Shown here piece by piece: positions 35,787 through 43,674 of a stretch of DNA of 51,070 nt. Under the pieces are notes generated by a model. It did no database searches. It was not told where the DNA came from and saw only the letters and a program-made list of their open reading frames with translations. The stretch comes from an uncultured Lachnospiraceae bacterium (GTDB lineage: Bacteria > Bacillota > Clostridia > Lachnospirales > Lachnospiraceae). The position numbers were made by a program, and so were the translations under genes. Positions within the stretch are counted from its first letter, which is position 1; each line of letters opens with the position of its first letter. The stretch covers positions 1 to 51,070 of the forward strand of contig URDN01000014.1 of assembly GCA_900546495.1 (NCBI GenBank), read 5' to 3'.

Positions 35787-36647
35787 TTGAAATTTGAACC
35801 GAAAAAAGACTTCAAACGGCTGATTGTTGTATGCCTGGCCTCTGTGCTGATGGCACTAAATATCAAGTCCTTTGTCCGCACCGGCGGTCTGTATCCGGGC
35901 GGTGCTACCGGACTTTCCCTGCTGATCCAGCGTGGTGCACAGATGTACCTCGGGATGGCGCTGCCTTATACTGTGATCAACGTGATCCTGAATGCGATTC
36001 CGATTTATATTGGTTTTCGTTTTATCGGTAAAAAATTTACACTGTACTCTTGTCTGTGTATCGTGCTGACCAGTGTCCTTACTGATGTCATACCTGGCAT
36101 TTCCATTACTTCTGATGTACTGTTGATCAGTATTTTCGGCGGTATCATTAATGGATTTGCCATCAGTCTCTGTCTGCTGATGGGTTCCACTACGGGTGGA
36201 ACAGATTTTATCTCCATTTACCTGTCAGAGAAAAAAGGGATGGATGCTTTTAATATCATTCTTGGATTGAATGCAGTAATTCTGGCTGCTGCAGGATTTA
36301 TGTTTGGATGGGATAAGGCACTCTACTCCATTATTTTCCAGTTTACGTCTACACAGGTACTTCATGCGCTATATAAAAAATATCAGCAGGAGACATTTTT
36401 CATTGTCACTAATCGCGGGGAACAGGTTTATCAGGCGATTTCAAATGCAACCAATCATGGGGCTACGATTCTGGATGGGGAAGGGCCTTATGAACATACG
36501 GAACGACAGGTTGTGTATTCTGTCGTTTCCAGTGCAGAAAGTAAAAAGGTTCGGAAGGCTGTTAAAGAAACGGATCCGAATGCGTTTATTAATGTGGTGA
36601 AAACAGAACGGCTGTTTGGGCACTTCTATTATAAACCGAATGATTAA
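35787..36647 (+). CDS. YitT family membrane protein (DUF161/DUF2179)
   Basis: Integral membrane protein of unknown function. About five or six hydrophobic segments in the first 190 residues (LIVVCLASVLMALNIKSFV, ISIFGGIINGFAISLCLLMG, IILGLNAVILAAAGFMFG) precede a cytosolic DUF2179 domain (HATILDGEGPY-like NHGATILDGEGPYEHTERQV, FINVVKTERLFG). GGLYPGGATGLSLLIQR is a family signature. I start at the TTG at 35787, seven bases after AAGGAGG, rather than at the ATG at 35751, which has no ribosome binding site. The result is 286 residues, the normal size. Confidence 0.88.
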   Translation: MKFEPKKDFKRLIVVCLASVLMALNIKSFVRTGGLYPGGATGLSLLIQRGAQMYLGMALPYTVINVILNAIPIYIGFRFIGKKFTLYSCLCIVLTSVLTDVIPGISITSDVLLISIFGGIINGFAISLCLLMGSTTGGTDFISIYLSEKKGMDAFNIILGLNAVILAAAGFMFGWDKALYSIIFQFTSTQVLHALYKKYQQETFFIVTNRGEQVYQAISNATNHGATILDGEGPYEHTERQVVYSVVSSAESKKVRKAVKETDPNAFINVVKTERLFGHFYYKPND

Positions 36648-36670
36648 TGTGTGGCTCTTACGGTAGTTTA

Positions 36671-36745
36671 AAAAAAGCGGCATCGAAATCTTGTCTCTCC
36701 AGCTAACAATCGCTTAGGAGAAAAGATTTCCTATGCCGCTTTTTT
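36671..36745. terminator. Bidirectional terminator between the YitT and pilus genes
   Basis: Thirteen-base arms (36671-36683, 36733-36745; AAAAAAGCGGCAT type) end in A and T runs, so the hairpin works for the rightward YitT gene and the leftward pilus operon. An inner stem GAAATCTT/AAGATTTC and the TCTCC-AGCTAACAATCGCTT-GGAGA loop match the other shared-loop terminators. Confidence 0.85.
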
Positions 36746-36812
36746 ACACTCAATGAATATCCGCAATTCCAATCATTTGCCCAATTTTTTTCACTGCGGT
36801 ATTATTCATTTT

Positions 36813-37556
36813 CTATAAATCTTCTTTTTTCTTATACTTACGGTATAAACTAACACTGATAGCCACTCCGGCTGCAATGATAATTACAATCACGTAAAGT
36901 GCCGGATTCTGCATATCACCGGTTTTTGGTGCCTTTGCTTTTACGGCTGTACTTGATTTTACCGGTGTTTTTTCCGGGGATTCAATGGTTCCCGGTGTGG
37001 TTGTGTCTTTCCATTTGTTTTCAAATATAATCTGGCTCTGTTTTTCAGATTGTCCCGGATGAACTGCCCACATTTCGGCTTCCAGACCGCCATCTTCGGC
37101 ATTTGTCACACGGACTGTTACATTATATTCTGCAGCATTGTATGTGATATTCTGATCTGCTCCTGCAAGTTGTCGAATGTGGTATTGATAATCGCCAGGT
37201 ATTGTATACAGAATGGAATCAAATGTCCCGCTCCCATTTGCTCCAATCTGTATCCGGTTCTGCTCCGGCATTGGAAGGTCTGTCCGTCCGTCTGCTGCCT
37301 CCATTATAACTGTAAAAGCCGGATTCTTCTGCATCTGACTGTCAGTTTCGTTACCTGTCAGTTTCACTGACACCGGAATCGACACCGCACAGGTCTTTTC
37401 CGCTGCCATGGCAGGTAACGCAAATAACAATACACACCAGAAGAGCAGAACCATGGCTAACACAAAAATACCACCTTTTTGGCTCTCCACGATTTTTTCA
37501 ACAACCATTTTACCGGTTCCGGTTACATTGTCTTTTTGCATGTTTTTCTGCTTCAT
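36813..37556 (-). CDS. FctB-like minor pilin with PKTGD sorting signal
   Basis: Last gene of the pilus operon. Signal peptide with a long basic n-region (spanning about residue 25-53, ending ALPAMAA), then a single FctA/Spy0128-like beta domain (VSIPVSVKLTGN, FTVIMEAADG, GDYQYHIRQLAGADQN, YNVTVRVTNAEDGG), a Thr/Pro/Lys linker, APKTGD, a membrane span (YVIVIIIAAGVAISVSLY) and a KKK tail. Cell-wall anchoring by sortase follows from that layout. The start is ATG 37556, preceded by AAAGGAGGTG; an upstream ATG at 37589 has no such site. Its position matches FctB, the wall-proximal pilin of streptococcal FCT-3 pili. Confidence 0.82.
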   Translation of the reverse strand: MKQKNMQKDNVTGTGKMVVEKIVESQKGGIFVLAMVLLFWCVLLFALPAMAAEKTCAVSIPVSVKLTGNETDSQMQKNPAFTVIMEAADGRTDLPMPEQNRIQIGANGSGTFDSILYTIPGDYQYHIRQLAGADQNITYNAAEYNVTVRVTNAEDGGLEAEMWAVHPGQSEKQSQIIFENKWKDTTTPGTIESPEKTPVKSSTAVKAKAPKTGDMQNPALYVIVIIIAAGVAISVSLYRKYKKKEDL

Positions 37557-37664
37557 TTTGCACCTCCTTTCACATATTTTCAGTTCCACTCTTTTCCATC
37601 CAAAAATAGTGCTGCTTTCAATCAGGATTATTAAGAAAACTATCTCATCTTTCCCCTCTTACAG

Positions 37665-38492
37665 CTATTTCTGCTTGTTATCAGAGGTTTCCTGCAATTT
37701 TCCAAAAAGTACTACCCTCCCATTTGTGGCAGATTCTGCACAGGTAGACAGAGAGATCACGGAATCCTGTGGCGTTACGCCGATATCCCGATACTGCACA
37801 GCATGTTCCCGAACATACTGCAAAAGTTGTTGCATCTGGCCGGTCATATCTGGTTCACTGATATATCCATAGATCTGGCTGTCCATCGCATCAGTCTCCA
37901 CACAGGCAAAAAATGTGATGGGACATGCTTTTTCCGGCAAATATAATGTTCCGGTCTGATGCGTGGCAAAATACTCCTCATTCACAAATTCCACCACATC
38001 ACCAAACATGGCTCCATTGCTCATATGATGTCCGTAAATCAGATTATATGGATCCGAAAAATCCGGTTGATTCGCACTCTGTAGAAATATTGCTCCAGAC
38101 AATGCAAAGTTCCCATATACATCTTTATTGATATATTCCATATCATCTTTTCCACGCACCACCGGGTAATCAATACCGGTATCATCCACTGTCAGCCATG
38201 CACAGACATCCGCATTGATTTTTTGCAGATCCTGCAAAGAGGGATTGGTGTCCTCCCCCTTTACAGGTTTCAGTTTCATCAAATCCTGATCCGGCAGCGC
38301 ACTGTGATAAATGCGCCAGTTGTCCCACAGGGAATAACCGCCGTACAAAAATAACACTGTCATCAGGCAGGCAACAAATAGATTCATACTGCGATTCGCA
38401 ATCCGCAGCAGTTTTTCCGCAAACGTTATTCTGTGCCTGTTTGCTGTTTCTGCATCCACATTCTGCAGATTTTCTTTATTCAGTTGTTTCAT
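37665..38492 (-). CDS. srtB: Class B sortase, probable pilus polymerase
   Basis: Membrane cysteine transpeptidase. One N-terminal span (about 36-52) and an extracellular sortase domain: catalytic His at 155 in YGHHMSNGAMFGDV, Cys251 in SVISLSTC, and Arg259 in NGRVVLFGKL. The sequence TLSTC-type active site and overall spacing match class B. It lies between the two pilin genes with 100-base gaps, where the streptococcal SrtC2 (class B) sits. So it probably joins pilin subunits rather than acting in haem uptake. RBS weak (GGGAAT). Confidence 0.93.
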   Translation of the reverse strand: MKQLNKENLQNVDAETANRHRITFAEKLLRIANRSMNLFVACLMTVLFLYGGYSLWDNWRIYHSALPDQDLMKLKPVKGEDTNPSLQDLQKINADVCAWLTVDDTGIDYPVVRGKDDMEYINKDVYGNFALSGAIFLQSANQPDFSDPYNLIYGHHMSNGAMFGDVVEFVNEEYFATHQTGTLYLPEKACPITFFACVETDAMDSQIYGYISEPDMTGQMQQLLQYVREHAVQYRDIGVTPQDSVISLSTCAESATNGRVVLFGKLQETSDNKQK

Positions 38493-38578
38493 TTTTGTTT
38501 GTAATTCCCGGACTTCTGTTATTTTGTATCACTGTTTTTTTCAACTCTTCTGCTTCCTGTCGATTCAGTTTCGACTGC

Positions 38579-39670
38579 TTAAGATAATTTTTTTCTGCGA
38601 AAAAACAATGCTCCAAGGGCAGAAGCCAGACCTGCCAGCAATGCATACGGAGTTACATTGAGCATAATACCTGTCGGAGATACCGTTCTTTTTGTATTTG
38701 TTACAATAACTGCATTATCCGCTTTTGTCATAGTCTGAGAAGTTGCTGTCACTTTTTCAGAACTGCTTTCTGTGGTATCTTTTGCAATATTCTGGGAAGT
38801 GCCGGTTCCTTTTTTTACTGCAAATATGGTATCATAACCTTCCGAACTGCTCACATTCTCTGTTACGGTATAAGTTACAGTGGATGGAATACCTGTGATC
38901 TCAGCAATTGCTGTGCTATCTGCCAGTTGCAGACTTACGGTTCCCGTTCCATTTCCATCCAGATTTATCTGCTGATCGTCAAACGTAAAGGATGTGTTTG
39001 CCGGACCACTGAAATTGATGTTAAAATCAAATAACTGGTTCTTGTTACCCATATTTCCTTCTACTACTTTATCCAGACTCAGCTCATAAGTGGTGTAAGC
39101 GTCTGTGATCTCCTCATTTTTGCCACCATATGTTGGCTGTTTTGTTTTCTCATCAAAAGTCGGTGTCACTGCAGTTTCTGTAAATACCGTAGCATCAATT
39201 TTGTAACCACCATCGCTGTCATTTACTACATAAACATCCAGGTAACGTGTGTTGCCATCCACATCGTCGATATCTGTATTGGTATTTGCACTTTCAGTAA
39301 TGACATAACGGTAAATGCCAGGAGCAGTAAATGTTCCCGCCGGGAATGTAATGGTTACGTTTTTAGTCACCTCATTCTGCGTGATCGTGTCACCCTTTGT
39401 ATAAGTTACGTTCGAAATGGTTGGTGTGCCGACACCCGCTTTGACTTCCGGAGAGTTTGCTGTTGCGCCTATCGCTCTTCCCGCTGCAATGGTATAAGTA
39501 TAAGTCACATTCGGTACACTTGCGCCCTGTGCATTCTGCATTTCCAGTACTTTTTTAAACTGAACTTCATTGCTTCCGGTGGCAGCCAATGCAGGAATCT
39601 GCATTCCTCCAAACATCATTGTTCCTGCCACTGCCATTGCCGATACACGTCCGATCATTTTCTTTTTCAT
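38579..39670 (-). CDS. Major pilin, FctA/Spy0128-like, two isopeptide domains
   Basis: Pilus shaft protein of 363 residues. Signal peptide 1-30 (ending PALAA). Two Ig-like Spy0128 domains: domain 1 about 35-190 with K39/K40, E126 (YVITES) and N150 (VYVVND), domain 2 about 195-328 with K201 (LDKVVEG), E271 (YTVTEN) and N325 (VIVTNTK). These are the positions expected for internal Lys-Asn isopeptide bonds catalysed by Glu. The sorting signal is SPTGI (331-335), followed by a membrane span and RRKKLS. It follows the SipA-like gene by 30 bases. RBS AAGGAAGG. Confidence 0.88.
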   Translation of the reverse strand: MKKKMIGRVSAMAVAGTMMFGGMQIPALAATGSNEVQFKKVLEMQNAQGASVPNVTYTYTIAAGRAIGATANSPEVKAGVGTPTISNVTYTKGDTITQNEVTKNVTITFPAGTFTAPGIYRYVITESANTNTDIDDVDGNTRYLDVYVVNDSDGGYKIDATVFTETAVTPTFDEKTKQPTYGGKNEEITDAYTTYELSLDKVVEGNMGNKNQLFDFNINFSGPANTSFTFDDQQINLDGNGTGTVSLQLADSTAIAEITGIPSTVTYTVTENVSSSEGYDTIFAVKKGTGTSQNIAKDTTESSSEKVTATSQTMTKADNAVIVTNTKRTVSPTGIMLNVTPYALLAGLASALGALFFRRKKLS

Positions 39671-39700
39671 ACTCTTTTACCTTCCTTTTTCAATCCATTT

Positions 39701-40267
39701 TTACAATTGATTCCGTCGAATCACAGTGATAATTTTTCCTTTTATCTCACGTGTATCCACCGCTCCAAGATAGCGGCTGTCTGTTGCTCCTTCCCGATGA
39801 TCGCCCAGCACAAAATATTGCTGATCCTGCAATTGCAATGGATATGTCACATCACTTTCATATTGCGGAGTCTGATAAAAAATATTTTGTTCCAGCACGA
39901 CACTCTCGTTGACTTTTACCGTTGCCTGTTCTGTAATTTCTACCGAATCGCCCCCTTTCGCGACAATCCGTCCCACGTACTGCTGACCATCTTTTTTATA
40001 AACAATGACATTCCCGGCAACCGGATGTTTGTCCAGTCGGTAATACAGCACCAGATCGCCGGCGCTCATCCGTGGGGACATATCCTCGTTTTTGACTGTG
40101 GTAATTCCAAACATAACGCCAAAAAGGAGATATAAAATTCCAATTAAAATCAGCAGACGTATCAGAAACCAACGCCATTCTCTCCGAATAGCCACATCCT
40201 GTTTTTCAATCGTTTTGGTTCCTGATGTTTTTTTTTCTGAAATCACTTTCCTTCCATTTCTTCTCAT
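39701..40267 (-). CDS. SipA-like signal peptidase I homologue lacking the catalytic dyad
   Basis: Type I signal peptidase fold, 188 residues: basic N-terminus, one membrane span (33-53), box B region NEDMSPRM (60-67), box D QYVGRIVAKGGDSVEI (96-111) and box E GDHREGATDSRYLG (155-168). In active peptidases box B has Ser before MxP and box D has Lys before R; here these are Asp62 and Gly99. Streptococcus pyogenes SipA carries the same two substitutions and is a pilus assembly factor rather than a protease. The gene sits directly before the major pilin gene, as in FCT loci. A pilus-chaperone role is inferred. Confidence 0.85.
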   Translation of the reverse strand: MRRNGRKVISEKKTSGTKTIEKQDVAIRREWRWFLIRLLILIGILYLLFGVMFGITTVKNEDMSPRMSAGDLVLYYRLDKHPVAGNVIVYKKDGQQYVGRIVAKGGDSVEITEQATVKVNESVVLEQNIFYQTPQYESDVTYPLQLQDQQYFVLGDHREGATDSRYLGAVDTREIKGKIITVIRRNQL

Positions 40268-40357
40268 AATTCTTTCCAGTTTCTACTACAATTCTTTCCC
40301 TCTTACATTTATAGCAAGCTGATGTTTCCCATTCCTTTCACCTGGTTACTATGCAAG

Positions 40358-40434
40358 GTAAAGCGGACATAAGCATCCCCCTACCCACCGCTTAGTGCTC
40401 TACGCACTTGAAGCGGGGGAATGCTTATTCTGCG
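40358..40434. other. Hairpin between the tip-adhesin and SipA-like genes
   Basis: ATAAGCATCCCCC (40369-40381) pairs with GGGGGAATGCTTAT (40415-40428, one bulge), with an inner CGCTTAGTGC / GCACTTGAAGCG stem. TAAAGCGGACAT precedes it, as in the repeat at 35.68 kb. There is no T run, so it may attenuate or process the transcript between the adhesin and the pilin genes. Confidence 0.5.
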
Positions 40435-40443
40435 TTCATTTTA

Positions 40444-42393
40444 TTAAAAACGTGGGTGTTTTCTACGCTTGCTGTAAACCAGATATACCACACCAAGTCC
40501 AAGGGCAGCTCCCATCAAAATTCCCATAGGAATTGCATTATCCTGAACTCCTGTCGGCGGTGACACGATATCATAGATATAAGTATTTACGATATTTGCA
40601 ATCGCGGTTTTCTGATCCTGCACCGTAATGGTTCCTTCGGTTCCCTCTGTGCCATTAAACGTCACGTCGATCCGGTAGTTTGGAATCGCCGCCGGCAAAA
40701 TTTCCTCGATGCGATATGATCCCGCTGCCACATTGGTTTTTGTATACGTGCTGGAATAAGAACCATCGTCATTTCTGGTAAACTGACTTAAGGAAACCGT
40801 TTCTGACTTCTGATCCGGTCCTGTGATTTTCACCTGCATATGGTAAGATGCTGCCTGATCTTCCGTCAGGCCTTGTACGGTTTTAACAATCTGCAAATGT
40901 CCGGTATCCGGATTCGGTTCTGGAAGTGTTTCACTAAAGGACACGCTGTCCAGATGATTTCCAACGGTTCCAGGTTCTGCATCCTTTTTTCCACTTTTGT
41001 CATAGGCCGTTTCGCCTGCAACAAAGAAAAATCTGGTCAGATACTGACTTTCACTGACATCATAGTCCCCGGTGTGACGATACCACTTAACGTTATCATC
41101 CGTGATGGTTGCCACAGAAGCTCCCGGATACTTACCGGTATTGTTTCGCACATTTGTGATAACATCCTGAACTGCACTCTGGCTAACCACGTTATACTGC
41201 TTTGCCAGTTTTGTGGACATAATCACCACGTACATCGTATCTTTCTGACTGCTGCTGTTCGCCTTCGTGCCACGTCCACGATGATAAAGCTGCCAGTAAA
41301 GCTTTGCACCCGGAGTCGTCAGTACATCCTGATACAATGCCCCCGGCTCATTTGCATTCAATTCTGCAAACTGTGTGCCATGAGCAGCCGCATCTACCTT
41401 ATGCCATTCCAGAGACTGTTTTGCATGCGTCTTTCCGGTATCTTTGTCATACTTATCTGTGGCGGCACTGACATACTCAATCTGTGCATCACTGGCTGTT
41501 GTTTTCCAAATGAGTCCTGGGGTTCCGTTGGAATAAAACGGCTGATAACCGGTATCTTTGGTAGTCACCGGTGTCTCAAAATCTCCATTTTCCAACTGGT
41601 TGTAGTAGCTGATCTGAAGTGCCGCTGATTCTGCCAGAAGCTGACCGGAAGCATCCTTTACCTGAACCTTGTAAAAACAGCGGGCACCTTTATCCAGCGC
41701 AACATTCAAAGCCGTTCCGTCCTCCGACACATTGTAGGAATTTCCGGTTACTTTATGGCGTTCCACCCTTGTCCAGGTATTACTCCCTTCCGCATGTTTG
41801 TACCATTCCAGTGTGATTCCGTCTGGCTGATTGCCGGTAACCTGTGCATTTAAAGTTCCGGCATTTTCAATATTATCTGTAATTGTAATGGAAACACTTC
41901 CTGCTGCCTGAGGCTCCACAGATGCTGCATTTTCGGATGCATTATTTTCTACATCTGAATTATTTACAGTTTCACCTGTTCGATTCTCAGATTTGCTGTC
42001 CGTCGTTTTTATTGCATCTTCTGCAGATGAATTTTCCGCATTCTGTGTACTATCGCTCTGCAACGTTTCTTTCTGATCCGTCTCAGCATTTGTTTTTTCC
42101 TGCAAAGTATCTTCGCCTTCTACGTTGTCATTCTGTCCATTCTGGAATTCTTCCTGTTGTATTTCTGTCAAATTTATCTCTGGTATCTCCTGTTGCACGT
42201 TTTCTTCCGTGGATGCAGTCGCTCCCACATCATCTTCTTTCTGCGTACCATCCTCCTGCATCACAACCGTCTGTACCTGTACAGAAGTACCTGCATTTCC
42301 AGATTCTTCTGCCTGCACAGATGCCCCGGTCAGTGAAAAAAGGAGCAGCAACGCCAGTAAAAATGTGAGAGGTCTTTTGCATTTTCTTCGCAT
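40444..42393 (-). CDS. Putative pilus tip adhesin (Cpa position), sortase-anchored
   Basis: First gene of the pilus operon, 649 residues. Signal peptide 1-28; a low-complexity, acidic Glu/Asn/Gln/Thr-rich region about 29-160; an Ig-like domain about 166-262 (SVSITITDNIENAGTLNAQV, LEWYKHAEGSNTW); a jelly-roll-like domain about 267-490 resembling DUF642/galactose-binding folds (NQLENGDFETP, FAELNANEPGALYQDVLTTPGAKL); a Cna_B/FctA-like stalk about 498-600; and SPPTG (611-615), a span and SKRRKHPRF. The stalk contains K504 and E563/E564 as possible isopeptide residues. The ligand is unknown; the jelly roll suggests glycan binding. RBS GGAG. Confidence 0.8.
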   Translation of the reverse strand: MRRKCKRPLTFLLALLLLFSLTGASVQAEESGNAGTSVQVQTVVMQEDGTQKEDDVGATASTEENVQQEIPEINLTEIQQEEFQNGQNDNVEGEDTLQEKTNAETDQKETLQSDSTQNAENSSAEDAIKTTDSKSENRTGETVNNSDVENNASENAASVEPQAAGSVSITITDNIENAGTLNAQVTGNQPDGITLEWYKHAEGSNTWTRVERHKVTGNSYNVSEDGTALNVALDKGARCFYKVQVKDASGQLLAESAALQISYYNQLENGDFETPVTTKDTGYQPFYSNGTPGLIWKTTASDAQIEYVSAATDKYDKDTGKTHAKQSLEWHKVDAAAHGTQFAELNANEPGALYQDVLTTPGAKLYWQLYHRGRGTKANSSSQKDTMYVVIMSTKLAKQYNVVSQSAVQDVITNVRNNTGKYPGASVATITDDNVKWYRHTGDYDVSESQYLTRFFFVAGETAYDKSGKKDAEPGTVGNHLDSVSFSETLPEPNPDTGHLQIVKTVQGLTEDQAASYHMQVKITGPDQKSETVSLSQFTRNDDGSYSSTYTKTNVAAGSYRIEEILPAAIPNYRIDVTFNGTEGTEGTITVQDQKTAIANIVNTYIYDIVSPPTGVQDNAIPMGILMGAALGLGVVYLVYSKRRKHPRF

Positions 42394-42490
42394 TCCACCA
42401 TCTCCATTCCCGAAATAAAGCCGGATTCCCTGTAACCCAAAGTTCCACTTTTATTTCTAGGTAATTTATATGCAAAAAGGCAAAAAAATA

Positions 42491-42520
42491 TGACAGGAAA
42501 TTTGAAAAATTTTCCTGCCA
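42491..42520 (-). terminator. Terminator after the radical SAM gene
   Basis: TGGCAGGAAA pairs with TTTCCTGTCA on the minus strand (one G-U pair) and is followed by TATTTTTTTGCC. Confidence 0.8.
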
Positions 42521-42537
42521 TATAATATTTTATTCAT

Positions 42538-43407
42538 TTATAATCTACGCATAGACTCGTTTTTAAATGCATCCCGCTCCCTGCTTTTCTGAATTTTCTC
42601 CAGCATCGCCGGAATGTCCCGGTTCAGATTGCCTGCCAGGGAAATATAATTGGAAGCGTGATTGGAACGAAATACGGTTCCTTCCGAATCCACATGTGTT
42701 AAAAACAACTCCATCTCTTTCAGTACCTGCGCCGGTGTCAGAAGCTGCATCGTTCCTGATTTTACTTCCTGCAGCATCGGTGCTCCCGGCTCCAGAAGCA
42801 ACGTCAGAAATCCCAGATAGTCCGGTTTCATGGCTGTAATTAATTTTGCCGAGGCAACCGCATGTTTTTCCAACATTTTCTGCCCGCCAAGACCGGAAAT
42901 CAGTGTCACACTGAGGCGGATCCCGGTTCCGCGCAGACGCTCCGCTGCCCGCACATATTCCTCCACCGTCACACCTTTGTGGATATGTTCCAGAATCTCC
43001 GGGCTTCCGGATTCTGCCCCCAGATAGATCATATCCAGACCAAGTTCATGTAACTCCTGAAGTTCCTCTTTTGATTTTCGCAAAATATCCTGTGCGGTTC
43101 CATAAGAAGTAATGCGCTCTGTCTTCGGAAAATACTGTCTGCACAGACGTAAGATCGTACACAGTTTTTCCTGTGACAGCACAAGTGCATCACCGTCTGC
43201 CAAAAAGATCCGCAGACTGCGGTTTCCGTAATAGCTTCGTGCTTCTTTTAAATCCTCTTCCACTTCACGAAAAGGCTTTACATGAAAGCTTTTTTCTTTG
43301 TACATCGTACAGAATGTGCAGCTGTTGTGCGCACATCCCACCGTCACCTGCAAGATCAGGCTGTATGCCTCACTTGGCGGACGGTAAATCATTCCATCAT
43401 AATTCAT
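42538..43407 (-). CDS. Radical SAM protein
   Basis: Iron-sulfur enzyme using S-adenosylmethionine radicals; substrate unknown. The cluster motif is CAHNSCTFC (C25, C30, C33, spacing x4/x2, a known variant of CxxxCxxC) in VTVGCAHNSCTFCTMYK. Further family segments are FLADGDALVLSQEKL, SYGTAQDILRKSKEELQEL, GLDMIYLGAESGSPEIL and TLISGLGGQKMLEKHA. I start at ATG 43407, twelve bases after AAGGAAAG. The in-frame extension to 43551 comes from a repeat-like region and has no ribosome binding site. The result is 289 residues. It follows nhaC on the same strand. Confidence 0.85.
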   Translation of the reverse strand: MNYDGMIYRPPSEAYSLILQVTVGCAHNSCTFCTMYKEKSFHVKPFREVEEDLKEARSYYGNRSLRIFLADGDALVLSQEKLCTILRLCRQYFPKTERITSYGTAQDILRKSKEELQELHELGLDMIYLGAESGSPEILEHIHKGVTVEEYVRAAERLRGTGIRLSVTLISGLGGQKMLEKHAVASAKLITAMKPDYLGFLTLLLEPGAPMLQEVKSGTMQLLTPAQVLKEMELFLTHVDSEGTVFRSNHASNYISLAGNLNRDIPAMLEKIQKSRERDAFKNESMRRL

Positions 43408-43432
43408 ATGTCTCTTCTTTCCTTCTGCGGCA

Positions 43433-43674
43433 CCAGGAAGTTCAAGTCGAACGCACGTGAGACTTGGTGCGTGATTCTGGTCAGCGAAAGCTGACATATT
43501 CTTCTCAGAATCACTGCACTCTACACTTCGTTTCGGTCGGCGCAAAACCATTGTCTCCCAGACAATGTGCGCCCTCGCGGAGCGTTTATCTCAGTCGGAG
43601 ATTGTACTCCCACTGAGAAAGACTTGTTATTACTCACCACTTGCAGAAGTGGGAGTCTTCGCGACTGAGATAAA
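43433..43674. repeat. Hairpin-rich element between nhaC and the radical SAM gene
   Basis: Paired segments: GTGATTCTG/CAGAATCAC (43471-43514), CATTGTCT/AGACAATG flanked by GCGC (43540-43571), and TTTATCTCAGTCG (43585-43597) with CGACTGAGATAAA (43662-43674), enclosing ACTCCCAC/GTGGGAGT. The last arm contains the final codons of nhaC. Origin unknown; a decayed palindromic mobile element is possible. Confidence 0.55.

Noticed and set aside
43408..43551. N-terminal extension of the radical SAM protein
   Set aside because: It is translated from the hairpin-rich element, has no ribosome binding site, and a good site precedes the internal ATG at 43407.
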